NCBI RefSeq assembly: GCF_001592305.1
Contig: NZ_BCWR01000001.1
Span: 496,001-560,000 of the forward strand
DNA from: Hydrogenophaga taeniospiralis CCUG 15921
Lineage (GTDB): Bacteria; Pseudomonadota; Gammaproteobacteria; Burkholderiales; Burkholderiaceae_C
Length of the DNA stretch: 64,000 nt
Reading direction: 5' to 3'
Both the position numbers and the translations under genes were made by a program. Under the pieces are notes generated by a model, which was given only the letters and a program-made list of their open reading frames with translations, did not search any database and was not told the origin of the DNA. Positions 49,963 through 58,436 of the stretch are shown here, in pieces (positions within the stretch are counted from its first letter, which is position 1; each line of letters starts with the position of its first letter).

Positions 49963-50628
49963 TCAGAGACCGACCACGCCGGGCAGGCCGCCGATGTCCT
50001 GAATCTCGGTGTAGCCGTAGGCGGGGCAACCCGGGCCATGGCCGCGGTTCACGAACACCTTGTTCTTGATGCCGATATCGTCGGCCGACATGAGGTCGTA
50101 GCGCAGGCTGGAGGACACGTGCAACACATCCTCGGGGTTGCAGCCCAGGGAGTCGAGCATGTACTCGAAGGCCTTGAGGCGCGGCTTGTAGGCCTGGGCC
50201 TGCTCGGCGGTGTAGACCCGGTGGAACGGTGCACCGAGCATGGCCACGTTCTTCTGGATCTGGCAGTCCATGGCGTTGGAGATGATGACCAGCGGGATCT
50301 CCTTGGCCACCTTGGCCAGACCGGCCGGTACGTCGGCGTGCGGGTCCCAGGTGGGCACGGCGTCGTAGTAGGCCTGGCCGTCGGTGTCGAAATATTGAAT
50401 CTTCCATTTCTTGCACAGGCGGCGCACGGCGTTCTTGAGCACCACGTCATACGGCTGCCAGGCGCCCAGCACCTCGTCGAAGCGGTAGGCGGTGAAGTCG
50501 GCGATGAACTGCTCCATCTGCTCCGGCCGGATGCGGTCCGCGAACAGCTCGCGCGTCATCTCACCCATGCGAAAACGGGTGAGCGTGCCGTAGCAGTCGA
50601 AGGTCACGTACTTGGGGCGAAAAATCAT
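49963..50628 (-). CDS. HAD-superfamily hydrolase, haloacid dehalogenase type II-like
   Basis: Predicted 221-aa hydrolase. The nucleophile Asp11 lies in VTFDCYGTL; the second motif is VIISNAMD and the Lys motif AYKPRLKAFEYML. The last motif reads VSSSLRYDLMSADDIGIKNKVFVNRG. In L-2-haloacid dehalogenases this region is SSNxxD; here the Asn position is not conserved while the Asp is. The protein may therefore act on something other than haloacids. ATG 50628 follows AAGGAA. It lies 34 bases before the amine oxidase gene. Confidence 0.82.
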   Translation of the reverse strand: MIFRPKYVTFDCYGTLTRFRMGEMTRELFADRIRPEQMEQFIADFTAYRFDEVLGAWQPYDVVLKNAVRRLCKKWKIQYFDTDGQAYYDAVPTWDPHADVPAGLAKVAKEIPLVIISNAMDCQIQKNVAMLGAPFHRVYTAEQAQAYKPRLKAFEYMLDSLGCNPEDVLHVSSSLRYDLMSADDIGIKNKVFVNRGHGPGCPAYGYTEIQDIGGLPGVVGL

Positions 50629-50836
50629 GGTCTCGATTCCTTGAAAGTTCGGTTGCCGACCGTCGCGGGTCGCATCCTTGTTTGGCTGTTTGCGACAGGG
50701 TGATGACGAAGTGATTGGAGCATTCAACCGAATCGGTCGCGTAGGGAAATGGGGTGGCCTGACGAGACAAAGTTGCGCATTTCATGGGGCTTGTCAGCAT
50801 GTCGTGTGGTGCGCACTTGATGTGTGCAGAAACCCA

Positions 50837-52321
50837 TCATTGGTGCGTCGCAGCAAAGTCCATCAGCACACTTTTGAAGCGCAAGTTGGCCTCCACCGCC
50901 TGGCGCCCCAGGTCCTTGCCGATGCCCGACTGGTGGTAGCCGCCGGTGGGAATCACGAAGTCGTCGCTGCGCCCGTAGCGGTTGATCCAGACGGTGCCGG
51001 CCGACAGGCCACGCATGGCGCGCATGGCGCGGCCGATGTCGGCCGTGTGCACACCCGCGGCCAGTCCATAGTGTTCGTGCGCCGCCAAGGCCAGGCCCTC
51101 TTCTTCGGTGTCGAAGGTCTGCACGGTGAGCACGGGGCCGAAGATCTCTTCCTGCACCGCCGGGTTGTCCGCGGTCACGCCCTCGATCAGCGTGGGCTGG
51201 AAGTACGCGCCGCCCGGGCCGCCATCGAAGAGGCCTCCGCCGCAACGCAGTTGTGCACCGGCGTCCCGCGCGCGTTCCACGATGTCCAGCATGCGCGCCG
51301 CCTGCTGGGCCGAAATGATGGGCGGCAAGGTCGCCTGCCCATCCCAGGTGGCGCCCGGCTTGAGCGCACCGAAGCGCTGCGCGATGCCATCGATCAGCGC
51401 TTCGGCCACCCCGCGCTGCACGATCAGGCGCGAACCCGCCACGCAGACTTGACCCGCGTTGCCCGTGATGGCACGGGCAACGATGCCCGCCACGCGGTCC
51501 ACGTCGGGCACGTCGTCGAACACCAGCTGCGGGCTCTTGCCACCCAGCTCCAGCGTCACGGGCTTCGGTCCCTGCAGGGCACAACTGGCCATGATCGCCG
51601 CGCCCGTTCGGGTGGAGCCGGTGAAGGTCATCTTGCTGATCAGCGGATGCCGCGTGAGCGCATCGCCCGTGGTGCGGCCGTCGCCCTGAACGATGTTGAA
51701 GATGCCGGCAGGTACACCGGCCTCGATGGCCAGTTCGGCCAGGCGGATGACGGAGAACGGTGTCATCTCCGACGGCTTGAGCACCACTGCATTGCCGGCC
51801 GCCAGGGCAGCCCCCACCTTCCACGACACCATGACCAGCGGGAAATTCCAGGGCGTGATCGCACCCACCACACCATAGGGCTCGGCCACCACCAGGCCCA
51901 GGTGGTCGTGGCGCGTCGCCGCCACCTCACCACCGAGTTTGTCCGCGTACTCGGAAAAGAAGCGCAGCCCCTCGGCCGTGAAGGGCACATCCCATGCCGC
52001 GGCGTCGCGCACCGGGCGGGTGGAGCACACGGCCTCCAATTGGGCCAGGCGCTCGCCTTCGGCCTCGATCAGGTCGGCCCAGCGGCGCAGCACCCGGGCC
52101 CGCTCGCGCGGCGCGCGGCGCGCCCAGTCGGTGTGGCGCCAGGCCTGCCAGGCGTTCTGCACGGCGGCATCCACCGTGCTGGCATCGGCCAGCGGCAGGC
52201 CGGCGTGCACCTGCCCGTCGGAGGGGCGCAGCACGTTCAGCAACGCGGTGTCGGGCACCACACGGCCCCCGATGAAGTGGGCGCTCTGGACGGCAATGGA
52301 TCGGGGGTCAAAGATCTGCAT
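50837..52321 (-). CDS. NAD-dependent aldehyde dehydrogenase
   Basis: Predicted 494-aa aldehyde dehydrogenase. The catalytic residues are Asn159 (TPWNFPLVM), Glu258 (TLELGGKSPQLVFDD) and Cys293 (GNAGQVCVAGSRL). The usual ETGKP motif near residue 100 reads STRPV here, which may alter specificity. It resembles enzymes oxidising aminoaldehydes such as gamma-glutamyl-gamma-aminobutyraldehyde or betaine aldehyde, but assignment is uncertain. It is the first gene of the leftward set, 208 bases before the HAD gene, and divergent from the GNAT gene. Confidence 0.85.
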   Translation of the reverse strand: MQIFDPRSIAVQSAHFIGGRVVPDTALLNVLRPSDGQVHAGLPLADASTVDAAVQNAWQAWRHTDWARRAPRERARVLRRWADLIEAEGERLAQLEAVCSTRPVRDAAAWDVPFTAEGLRFFSEYADKLGGEVAATRHDHLGLVVAEPYGVVGAITPWNFPLVMVSWKVGAALAAGNAVVLKPSEMTPFSVIRLAELAIEAGVPAGIFNIVQGDGRTTGDALTRHPLISKMTFTGSTRTGAAIMASCALQGPKPVTLELGGKSPQLVFDDVPDVDRVAGIVARAITGNAGQVCVAGSRLIVQRGVAEALIDGIAQRFGALKPGATWDGQATLPPIISAQQAARMLDIVERARDAGAQLRCGGGLFDGGPGGAYFQPTLIEGVTADNPAVQEEIFGPVLTVQTFDTEEEGLALAAHEHYGLAAGVHTADIGRAMRAMRGLSAGTVWINRYGRSDDFVIPTGGYHQSGIGKDLGRQAVEANLRFKSVLMDFAATHQ

Positions 52322-52461
52322 GGGGCGATGAAGAGAGGTATGGGAGAAAGGTGCCAGGGAGAAGTCCTTCAACGGACGCCAAAGCCCCCTGGCGGATGGT
52401 GTCTTGAATGCTATGCAGTAAGCCCCAGCATTTGTGACCATAGGCAGGCCCCGCACAGCAG

Positions 52462-52534
52462 CGAATTGCAAAAGCCCCGGCCCTCACGGCGCAAGCTTTC
52501 GAATTGCTCGCAAACCCTGATTCGCGCTGGCGAA
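52462..52534. promoter_or_regulatory. Repeat elements in the divergent ALDH/GNAT control region
   Basis: The 270-base divergent gap 52322-52591 holds CGAATTGC twice (52462-52469 and 52500-52507, 38 bases apart) and an inverted repeat TTCGC-GCTG-GCGAA at 52521-52534. Both lie between the divergent starts, where shared regulation of the two operons would act. No clear -10/-35 pairs were assigned. Confidence 0.3.
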
Positions 52535-52591
52535 ATGGCGCGATGTCGTCCAAGATAGCAAGCAAATCAACGACGAAACAGGTTGACGAAG

Positions 52592-53488
52592 ATGCTGTTG
52601 AAGAACCCGTTCCCCGCCCTTGGCGACACAAGCCCCGCTGACGATGGCGTGCTGCTTCGCCCCATGACCGAAGCCGACCTGCCTCATGCCCAGGCGCTGT
52701 CCGCAGAGCTTCGCTGGCCCCATCGCCTGACCGACTGGGAGCACGTGTTTGCGCTCGCGGAAGGTCTGGTGGCCGAGCGCGATGGAAAGATCATCGCCAC
52801 CGCCCTTCGCTGGCTCTGGGGTGAGCGACACGCCACCGTGGGCTTGATCATCGTCACTCCCGCCTGCCAGGGGCGCCGCATTGGTCACCGGCTTCTGACC
52901 GCCTTGCTGGATGGCCTGGACCACCACACCGTGCTGCTGCAAGCCACCATGGAAGGCCGTGGCCTGTACGAGCGGCTGGGCTTCGTGCGCACCGGTGAAA
53001 TCCGCCAGCACCAGGGTGTGGCGCAACCCGCGCCGCTGATCGCGCTGCCCGAAGGCTGGCGGCTGCGCCCGGCAGGCCAGAACGAGGCGCAGGCCCTGCA
53101 TCGGCTGGACGCAGACGCCCGGGGCATGCCGCGGCCGCAACTCATCGACAGCCTGCTGGCCCAGGCCGAGGCCTGCGTGGTGCTGGACCACGACGGCACG
53201 CAGAAGGGCTTTGCCATCCTGCGCCGCTTTGGACGTGGGCACGTGATCGGTCCCGTGATCGCTCCCGACACGGAGGGCGCCAAGGCCCTGATCGCCCACC
53301 TGGCGGGCACGAACGCCGGTCGCTTCACCCGCATCGACATCGACTTCGACTCCGGCCTGGCCGAGTGGCTGGAGAGCCTGGGCCTGCTGCGTGTGGACGC
53401 GGCCACCACCATGGTGCGCGGCGAGCCGCTGCAGCACCCCGATGGCGCGCCCCGGCTGTTTGCCATCGTGACGCAGGCGCTCTGCTGA
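52592..53488 (+). CDS. Tandem GNAT-domain acetyltransferase-like protein
   Basis: Predicted 298-aa protein. The first half is a GNAT domain: LRPMTEADLPHAQALSAELR, the acetyl-CoA loop IIVTPACQGRRIGHRLL (Q/R-x-x-G-x-A-like) and YERLGFVRTGE. The second half, beginning LPEGWRLRPAGQNEAQALHRLD, is the accessory Acetyltransf_18-type domain common in two-domain GNATs. ATG 52592 is used; an in-frame TTG three codons upstream is less likely. It heads the rightward operon next to a flavin dehydrogenase, where such GNATs often appear, perhaps modifying an amino acid substrate. Confidence 0.85.
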   Translation: MLLKNPFPALGDTSPADDGVLLRPMTEADLPHAQALSAELRWPHRLTDWEHVFALAEGLVAERDGKIIATALRWLWGERHATVGLIIVTPACQGRRIGHRLLTALLDGLDHHTVLLQATMEGRGLYERLGFVRTGEIRQHQGVAQPAPLIALPEGWRLRPAGQNEAQALHRLDADARGMPRPQLIDSLLAQAEACVVLDHDGTQKGFAILRRFGRGHVIGPVIAPDTEGAKALIAHLAGTNAGRFTRIDIDFDSGLAEWLESLGLLRVDAATTMVRGEPLQHPDGAPRLFAIVTQALC

Positions 53489-53545
53489 ACGACCGCTGAC
53501 CTCATCGCCCTGCCCGCTCCCGGGCAGGCCACCAGGAGACATGAC

Positions 53546-53854
53546 ATGAGCCAACGATTTGTGCGTCTGGCAGAGAAGAACCGCGCCCGCGTGCGCATCG
53601 TGATCGACGGACAGATGGTCGCCGCACTCGCCGGCGATACCCTGATGGTCGCCCTGCTCAGCCACACGCGGCACCTGCGTGAATCGGAATTCGGCGACGG
53701 CCAGCGCGCCGGCTTCTGCCTGATGGGCGCCTGCCAGGACTGCTGGGTGTGGACCGCCAGCGGCGAGCGCCTGCGCGCCTGCACCACCGTCGTGGAAGAA
53801 GGCATGCACATCATCACAAAGCAACCGGAGGCGACATGGCCCAACCTCGCGTGA
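53546..53854 (+). CDS. [2Fe-2S] small subunit of a heterotrimeric flavin dehydrogenase
   Basis: Predicted 102-aa plant-type ferredoxin-like protein of the Fer2_4 group. Cysteines at 58, 63, 66 and 79 in GFCLMGACQDCWVWT and LRACTT form the C-x4-C-x2-C-x12-C cluster motif. Proteins like this are the gamma subunits of opine, hydroxyproline and cyanide-forming (HcnA) dehydrogenases and resemble the N-terminus of sarcosine oxidase alpha. It has an AGGAGA ribosome-binding site and overlaps the next gene by 19 bases, forming a clear A-B-C subunit set. Confidence 0.88.
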   Translation: MSQRFVRLAEKNRARVRIVIDGQMVAALAGDTLMVALLSHTRHLRESEFGDGQRAGFCLMGACQDCWVWTASGERLRACTTVVEEGMHIITKQPEATWPNLA

Positions 53855-55212
53855 TCATCGTCGGCGCCGGACCCGCCGGCGTGCGCTGCGCCCAGACCCT
53901 GGTGGCCGCCGGCTTGCGCCCCACCGTCATCGACGAGAACCGGCGCGACGGCGGCCAGATCTACCGCCGCCAGCCGGACAACTTCACACGCCCCTACGCC
54001 CAGCTCTACGGCACCGAAGCCGGCCGCGCAGAGGCGCTGCACACCAGCTTCGACGCGCTGCGCGAGCAGGTCGACTACCGGCCCGGGACCCTGGCCTGGA
54101 ATGTCTTCGACAAGAAACTGCATGTCGTCAAGGACGAGATCTCATCGGCCCTGCCCTACGACGCGCTGGTGATCTGCTCTGGCGCGACCGACCGCCTCAT
54201 GCCCGTCAAGGGCTGGCAACTGGCCGGCACCTACAGCCTGGGCGCCGCGCAGATCGCCCTGAAGGCGCAGGCCTGCGCCATCGGCCAGCGCGTGGTGTTC
54301 ATGGGCACCGGCCCCCTGCTCTACCTGGTGGCCGCGCAGTACCTCAAGGCCGGTGCGCAGGTGGCCGCCGTGCTCGACACCTCGCCCTTCGCGCGCCGCA
54401 TCGCCGCCCTGCCCAAGCTGCTCGCGCGGCCCGCCGTGCTGTTCAAGGGCCTGGCCCTGGTGGCGCGCATCCGCCGCGCGGGCGTGCCGGTGCTGACCGG
54501 CGTCACGCCGGTGGAGATCACCGGCTCGCCGGACGCAGGCGTGCAGGGCGTGGCGGTCCGTGAGGCCGGCGGCGCCACGCGCCGCTTCGAGTGCGATGCG
54601 GTCGCCATGGGCTACCACCTGCGCCCTGAGACCCAGCTGGCCGACCTGGCGCGCTGTGCCTTCCGCTTCGATGCCGAGACGCGGCAGTGGCTGCCCGAGG
54701 TTGGCGAAGACGGCCGCACCTCCGTCCCCGGCGTGTACCTGGCCGGCGACGGCGCGCGCGTGCTGGGCGCGGACGCCGCCGAAACCGCCGGCCGGCTGGC
54801 CGCCATGGCGGTGCTCAAGGACTTCGGCCTTCCGACATCACAGACCGAGCTGCAGCGGCTGCGCGCCGAACAGGCCGGCATGGAGCGGTTCCGCCAGGGG
54901 CTGGCGCAGGCCTTTCCCTGGCCGCAGCAGCAGGCCGCGCAACTGCCGGACGAGGCCATCGTCTGCCGCTGCGAAACCATCACCGCCGGAGAGTTGCGCC
55001 GTGTGGTGTGCGACATGGGCGCGCAGGAGGCCAACCGGGCCAAGGCCCTGAGCCGTGTCGGCATGGGCCGCTGCCAGGGGCGCTACTGCGGCCACGCCGG
55101 AGCCGAGGTCATCGCGCACGCGGCCGGCGTGCCGGTGGAACAAGTCGGGCGGCTGCGCGGCCAGGCGCCGGTCAAGCCGCTGTCGATAGCGGTGCGGGAG
55201 GAAACGGAATGA
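53836..55212 (+). CDS. FAD/NAD(P)-binding alpha subunit with C-terminal [2Fe-2S] domain (OoxA/HcnB/LhpF-like)
   Basis: Predicted 458-aa oxidoreductase subunit. PRVIIVGAGPAGVRCAQTLV gives the FAD-binding GxGxxG (10-15), GGQIYRR follows the first domain, and RVVFMGTGPLLYLVAAQYL is the second nucleotide-binding motif. The C-terminal BFD-like cluster has Cys377, Cys379, Cys413 and Cys418 (VCRCETIT, GMGRCQGRYCG). This layout is that of opine oxidase A, HcnB and D-hydroxyproline dehydrogenase alpha. ATG 53836 follows GGAGGCGAC. It passes electrons from the catalytic beta subunit encoded next. Confidence 0.9.
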   Translation: MAQPRVIIVGAGPAGVRCAQTLVAAGLRPTVIDENRRDGGQIYRRQPDNFTRPYAQLYGTEAGRAEALHTSFDALREQVDYRPGTLAWNVFDKKLHVVKDEISSALPYDALVICSGATDRLMPVKGWQLAGTYSLGAAQIALKAQACAIGQRVVFMGTGPLLYLVAAQYLKAGAQVAAVLDTSPFARRIAALPKLLARPAVLFKGLALVARIRRAGVPVLTGVTPVEITGSPDAGVQGVAVREAGGATRRFECDAVAMGYHLRPETQLADLARCAFRFDAETRQWLPEVGEDGRTSVPGVYLAGDGARVLGADAAETAGRLAAMAVLKDFGLPTSQTELQRLRAEQAGMERFRQGLAQAFPWPQQQAAQLPDEAIVCRCETITAGELRRVVCDMGAQEANRAKALSRVGMGRCQGRYCGHAGAEVIAHAAGVPVEQVGRLRGQAPVKPLSIAVREETE

Positions 55213-56354
55213 GCACGAACAAAGCAGATGCGGTCATCGTCGGCGGCGGCATCATGGGTGCCTCCGCAGCCTTCTTTTTGCGCCAGCGCGGAATGTCCGT
55301 CATCCTGCTGGAGCGGGGATTGATCGGCCAGCAGGCCAGCGGTGTCAACTTCGGCAACACGCGCCGGATGGGGCGCCCCCTTGAACAACTGCCGCTGTCC
55401 AACCGCGCGCGCGAAACCTGGCTGAAGTTCAAGGAATTGTTCGGTGCGGACGTCGAGCTCCTGCTGAACGGCCACCTGCGCGTCGGCACCACGCAGGCGC
55501 ACGAAGAACGCATGGTCCAGTATGCGCAGGACGCCAAGGACTTCGGCTTGGGGATGCAGATGTTGGGCAAGCAAGCGCTGCACGAACGCTTTCCCTACCT
55601 GGGGCCGGACATCACGGCGGGTTGTTATGCCCCCAACGATGGCCATGCGAACCCCCGTCTGGCGGCACCGATCATCGGCCGGGCGGCCGCACGCGCAGGC
55701 GCGCAGGTGTTTGAGAACACCGAGATCGTGGCGGTCGAAAAAGACGGCGAGGAATTCCGCGTGACCGCCGCCGATGGCCGGATCTTCCGTGCGCCTGTGG
55801 CGCTCATCACCGCCGGCGCCTGGGGCAACCGCATCAGCGCCAGCTTCGGCGAACCGGTACCGATGATCGTCAAAGCGCCGCAGATGTGCGTCACCGAACC
55901 GGTGCCTTACGCCATCAAGCCGACCATTGGTGCCATCGCGGACGTGTTCGAGCAGGTCGTCTTTTTCCGCCAGGTGGCGCGCGGCAACATCGTCATCGGC
56001 GGCGGCGGCCATGAGCCGGTGGACATGGTGAACCTTCGCGCCTACGTGAACCCGAGCAGGACGCTGTACAAGCTGGCGAATGCACCGCGCGTGGTGCCCG
56101 CCTTCAAGCACCTGAACATCATCCGCGTCTGGAGCGGGATCGAGGGCTACATGGAAGACAGCCGGCCGGCCATGGGGCCGAGCGCGCGCGTGCCGGGCCT
56201 GTACTACGCGTTCGGCTTCTCCGGCGAAGGCTTCCAGCTGGGCCCGGGCGTGGGCGACGTGATGGCCGAACTGATCCACACCGGCACCACGACCACACCC
56301 ATCGAGTGTTACCACATCGGGCGTTTTTCCCAGCAGGCCACGCAAGCGGCCTAG
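55209..56354 (+). CDS. FAD-dependent catalytic beta subunit (DAO family, OoxB/HcnC/LhpB-like)
   Basis: Predicted 381-aa flavoenzyme subunit. ADAVIVGGGIMGASAAFFLR gives the FAD-binding GxGxxG, and FGNTRRMGRPLEQLPLS follows as in opine and D-amino-acid dehydrogenases. RVWSGIEGYMEDSRPAMGPS and YYAFGFSGEGFQLGPGVGDVMAEL complete the substrate and flavin pocket. It overlaps the alpha subunit gene by ATGA. The trimer should oxidise a C-N bond of an amino acid, imino acid or N-substituted amino acid, passing electrons through the two iron-sulfur centres. The substrate is not evident. Confidence 0.9.
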   Translation: MSTNKADAVIVGGGIMGASAAFFLRQRGMSVILLERGLIGQQASGVNFGNTRRMGRPLEQLPLSNRARETWLKFKELFGADVELLLNGHLRVGTTQAHEERMVQYAQDAKDFGLGMQMLGKQALHERFPYLGPDITAGCYAPNDGHANPRLAAPIIGRAAARAGAQVFENTEIVAVEKDGEEFRVTAADGRIFRAPVALITAGAWGNRISASFGEPVPMIVKAPQMCVTEPVPYAIKPTIGAIADVFEQVVFFRQVARGNIVIGGGGHEPVDMVNLRAYVNPSRTLYKLANAPRVVPAFKHLNIIRVWSGIEGYMEDSRPAMGPSARVPGLYYAFGFSGEGFQLGPGVGDVMAELIHTGTTTTPIECYHIGRFSQQATQAA

Positions 56355-56390
56355 CCTTTCCATTCATCGTCATCACATCGCAAACAAACC

Positions 56391-57146
56391 ATGTCGAATT
56401 TGCAGCAAGCAGCGGCCATGCTGGCCAACCCGCCCTCCTTTGTGGATCTGCGCCAGTTCGCGCGCGACCAGAGCCAGGGCATCGCAGTGAGCACTGCGGC
56501 GGGAGAGGACCTGTTCCTGTCCAGCCGCCGCGTCCTGGATTGGGCTCCAAGCCCGGTGACCGCAGGTGTCATCACGCTGAAATCTGGCAGCGGTGCCGTG
56601 CCGTCCCTGCCGGCGGATGAATTCATCATCGTCCACGAAGGCAGCCTGACCCTGACGCAGCAGGACTCCACCCTGACGCTGGGCCCCAACCAGAGCGCGA
56701 TGCTCAAGCACGGCGCCGCGTTCACCTGGTCCGCACAAGGACCGGTGACGCTGATCTTCACCCGCTACAACAACAGCCAGACGGGCGATGGTGCCATCGT
56801 GCCGATCAAGGAGAACCCGGCCATGGGACCGTCGGCGGGCGGACCGCTGGCCGATCTGCTGCTCACGCCAGCGCCGGTTTGCCGCAACCACACCGACTAC
56901 CGTTCGGCCGACGGCGAATTCACCTGCGGCACCTGGGACTCGACGCCCTATGCGCGCCGCGCCATGTTCTTCCGGCACATGGAACTGATGTTCCTGCTCG
57001 AAGGCAGCGTGACCTTCGTTGATGAAGCGGGTCGCAGCGCCACGTTTTCCAAGGGCGACATCTTCCTCATCGAGCAGAAGGCCTCTTGCACCTGGGACAG
57101 CCGCGAGAACGTGGCGAAGTTGTACGTGATCTACCGCCCGGCATAA
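56391..57146 (+). CDS. Bicupin protein (DUF861/Cupin_3 type)
   Basis: Predicted 251-aa protein with two cupin halves. The first (about 40-125) has FIIVHEGSLTLTQQD and LGPNQSAMLKHG. The second (about 165-250) has the Cupin_3 pattern GTWDSTPYARRAMFFRHMEL, LLEGSVTFVDEAG and FSKGDIFLIEQ. Only a few metal-binding His/Glu are visible, so metal content is uncertain. It sits between the flavin dehydrogenase and acid-sugar kinase genes, consistent with an isomerase, deaminase or sensor acting on the operon's intermediate. No function is assigned. Confidence 0.8.
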   Translation: MSNLQQAAAMLANPPSFVDLRQFARDQSQGIAVSTAAGEDLFLSSRRVLDWAPSPVTAGVITLKSGSGAVPSLPADEFIIVHEGSLTLTQQDSTLTLGPNQSAMLKHGAAFTWSAQGPVTLIFTRYNNSQTGDGAIVPIKENPAMGPSAGGPLADLLLTPAPVCRNHTDYRSADGEFTCGTWDSTPYARRAMFFRHMELMFLLEGSVTFVDEAGRSATFSKGDIFLIEQKASCTWDSRENVAKLYVIYRPA

Positions 57147-57161
57147 AAAAAAGGCCAGGCC

Positions 57162-58436
57162 ATGACAGCGCAGTTGGGATGCATTGCGGACGATTTCACC
57201 GGCGGCACGGACCTCGCAGGCATGCTTGTGAAGGCGGGCATGCGCACCGTGCAATGGATCGGTGTGCCGGACGGGCCGCTGCCCGAGGATGTCGACGCGG
57301 TGGTGATCGCGTTGAAGTCGCGCACCAGTCCGGCCGAGGATGCGGTGGCCGAGTCGCTGGCCGCGCTGCGCTGGTTGCAGGCGGCAGGCTTCCAGCAGTT
57401 CTATTTCAAGTACTGCTCGACCTTCGACTCCACGCCGCGCGGCAATATCGGCCCCGTCGCAGAGGCCTTGATGCAGGCTCTGGACACCGATTTCACCATC
57501 GCCTGCCCGGCCTTCCCCGCCAACGGACGTACCCTCTACAAAGGCCATCTGTTCGTGGGCGATGTGCTGCTCAAAGAGTCTGGCATGCGCCACCATCCGC
57601 TGACGCCGATGCTGGACGCGAACCTGGTGCGCGTGCTGCAGCAGCAGGTGCGGCGCAAGGTCGGCCTCGTCGACTTTGCAACGGTGAGCAGGGGCGGTGC
57701 GGCGATCCGTGAACGCTTCAACGCGCTGCGCGAGCAGGGCCACGGCTTTGCCATCGTCGATGCACTGTCCAATGCGGACCTCGACGCCATTGGTGCTGCC
57801 TGTGCCGATCTGCCGCTGGTAACCGGCGGCTCCGGCATTGCGCTCGGATTGCCGCAAAACTTCCGAAGCCGCGGCCTGCTGGCGGCGAATGCTGTGGCCG
57901 ATGCATTGCCGAAGACCGGCGGCCTGCGCGCCGTGATCTCGGGCAGCTGTTCGGTGGCCACGCAAAGGCAGGTGGACGTGATGCGCACGACCTTCCCATC
58001 CTTCGGCATCGACCCGCTGCGGCTGGCACGCGGGGAGGATCTGGTGTCGGCTGCGCTCAACTGGGCAGGTGGTCACATCGCGCAGCAACCGGTCTTGATC
58101 TATGCCACGGCCACGCCCGAAGCAGTCAAGCAGGTACAGGGCGAACTCGGCGTCGAGCAGGCTGGCCATCTTGTGGAGCATGCGCTGGCGAGCATTGCGC
58201 GCGGCTTGGTAGAGGCCGGCGTGGGCCAGATGATTGTGGCCGGCGGCGAGACCTCCGGTGCGGTCGTCCAGGCGCTCGGCGTGAAGGGATTGCGCATCGG
58301 CCCCGAAATCGACCCTGGCGTACCGTGGACCAGCACCCTGCACGACGATGGCGCACAGCCGTTGGCGCTCGCGCTGAAGTCCGGCAATTTCGGCAGCGAG
58401 GATTTTTTCCTCAAGGCCTGGGACAAGCTGCAATGA
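57162..58436 (+). CDS. otnK: Four-carbon acid-sugar kinase, 3-oxo-tetronate kinase-like
   Basis: Predicted 424-aa kinase of the former DUF1537 family. It opens LGCIADDFTGGTDLAGMLV, the sugar-binding signature, with KYCSTFDSTPRGNIGPVAEAL and ACPAFPANGRTLYKGHLFVG following. The C-terminal nucleotide-binding half has VISGSCSVATQRQ and VAGGETSGAVVQALGVKGLRIG. OtnK phosphorylates 3-oxo-tetronate before OtnC decarboxylation; the adjacent OtnC-like gene supports this choice over D-threonate or D-erythronate kinases. A run of eight A precedes AGGCCAGGCC upstream of ATG 57162. Confidence 0.85.
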   Translation: MTAQLGCIADDFTGGTDLAGMLVKAGMRTVQWIGVPDGPLPEDVDAVVIALKSRTSPAEDAVAESLAALRWLQAAGFQQFYFKYCSTFDSTPRGNIGPVAEALMQALDTDFTIACPAFPANGRTLYKGHLFVGDVLLKESGMRHHPLTPMLDANLVRVLQQQVRRKVGLVDFATVSRGGAAIRERFNALREQGHGFAIVDALSNADLDAIGAACADLPLVTGGSGIALGLPQNFRSRGLLAANAVADALPKTGGLRAVISGSCSVATQRQVDVMRTTFPSFGIDPLRLARGEDLVSAALNWAGGHIAQQPVLIYATATPEAVKQVQGELGVEQAGHLVEHALASIARGLVEAGVGQMIVAGGETSGAVVQALGVKGLRIGPEIDPGVPWTSTLHDDGAQPLALALKSGNFGSEDFFLKAWDKLQ

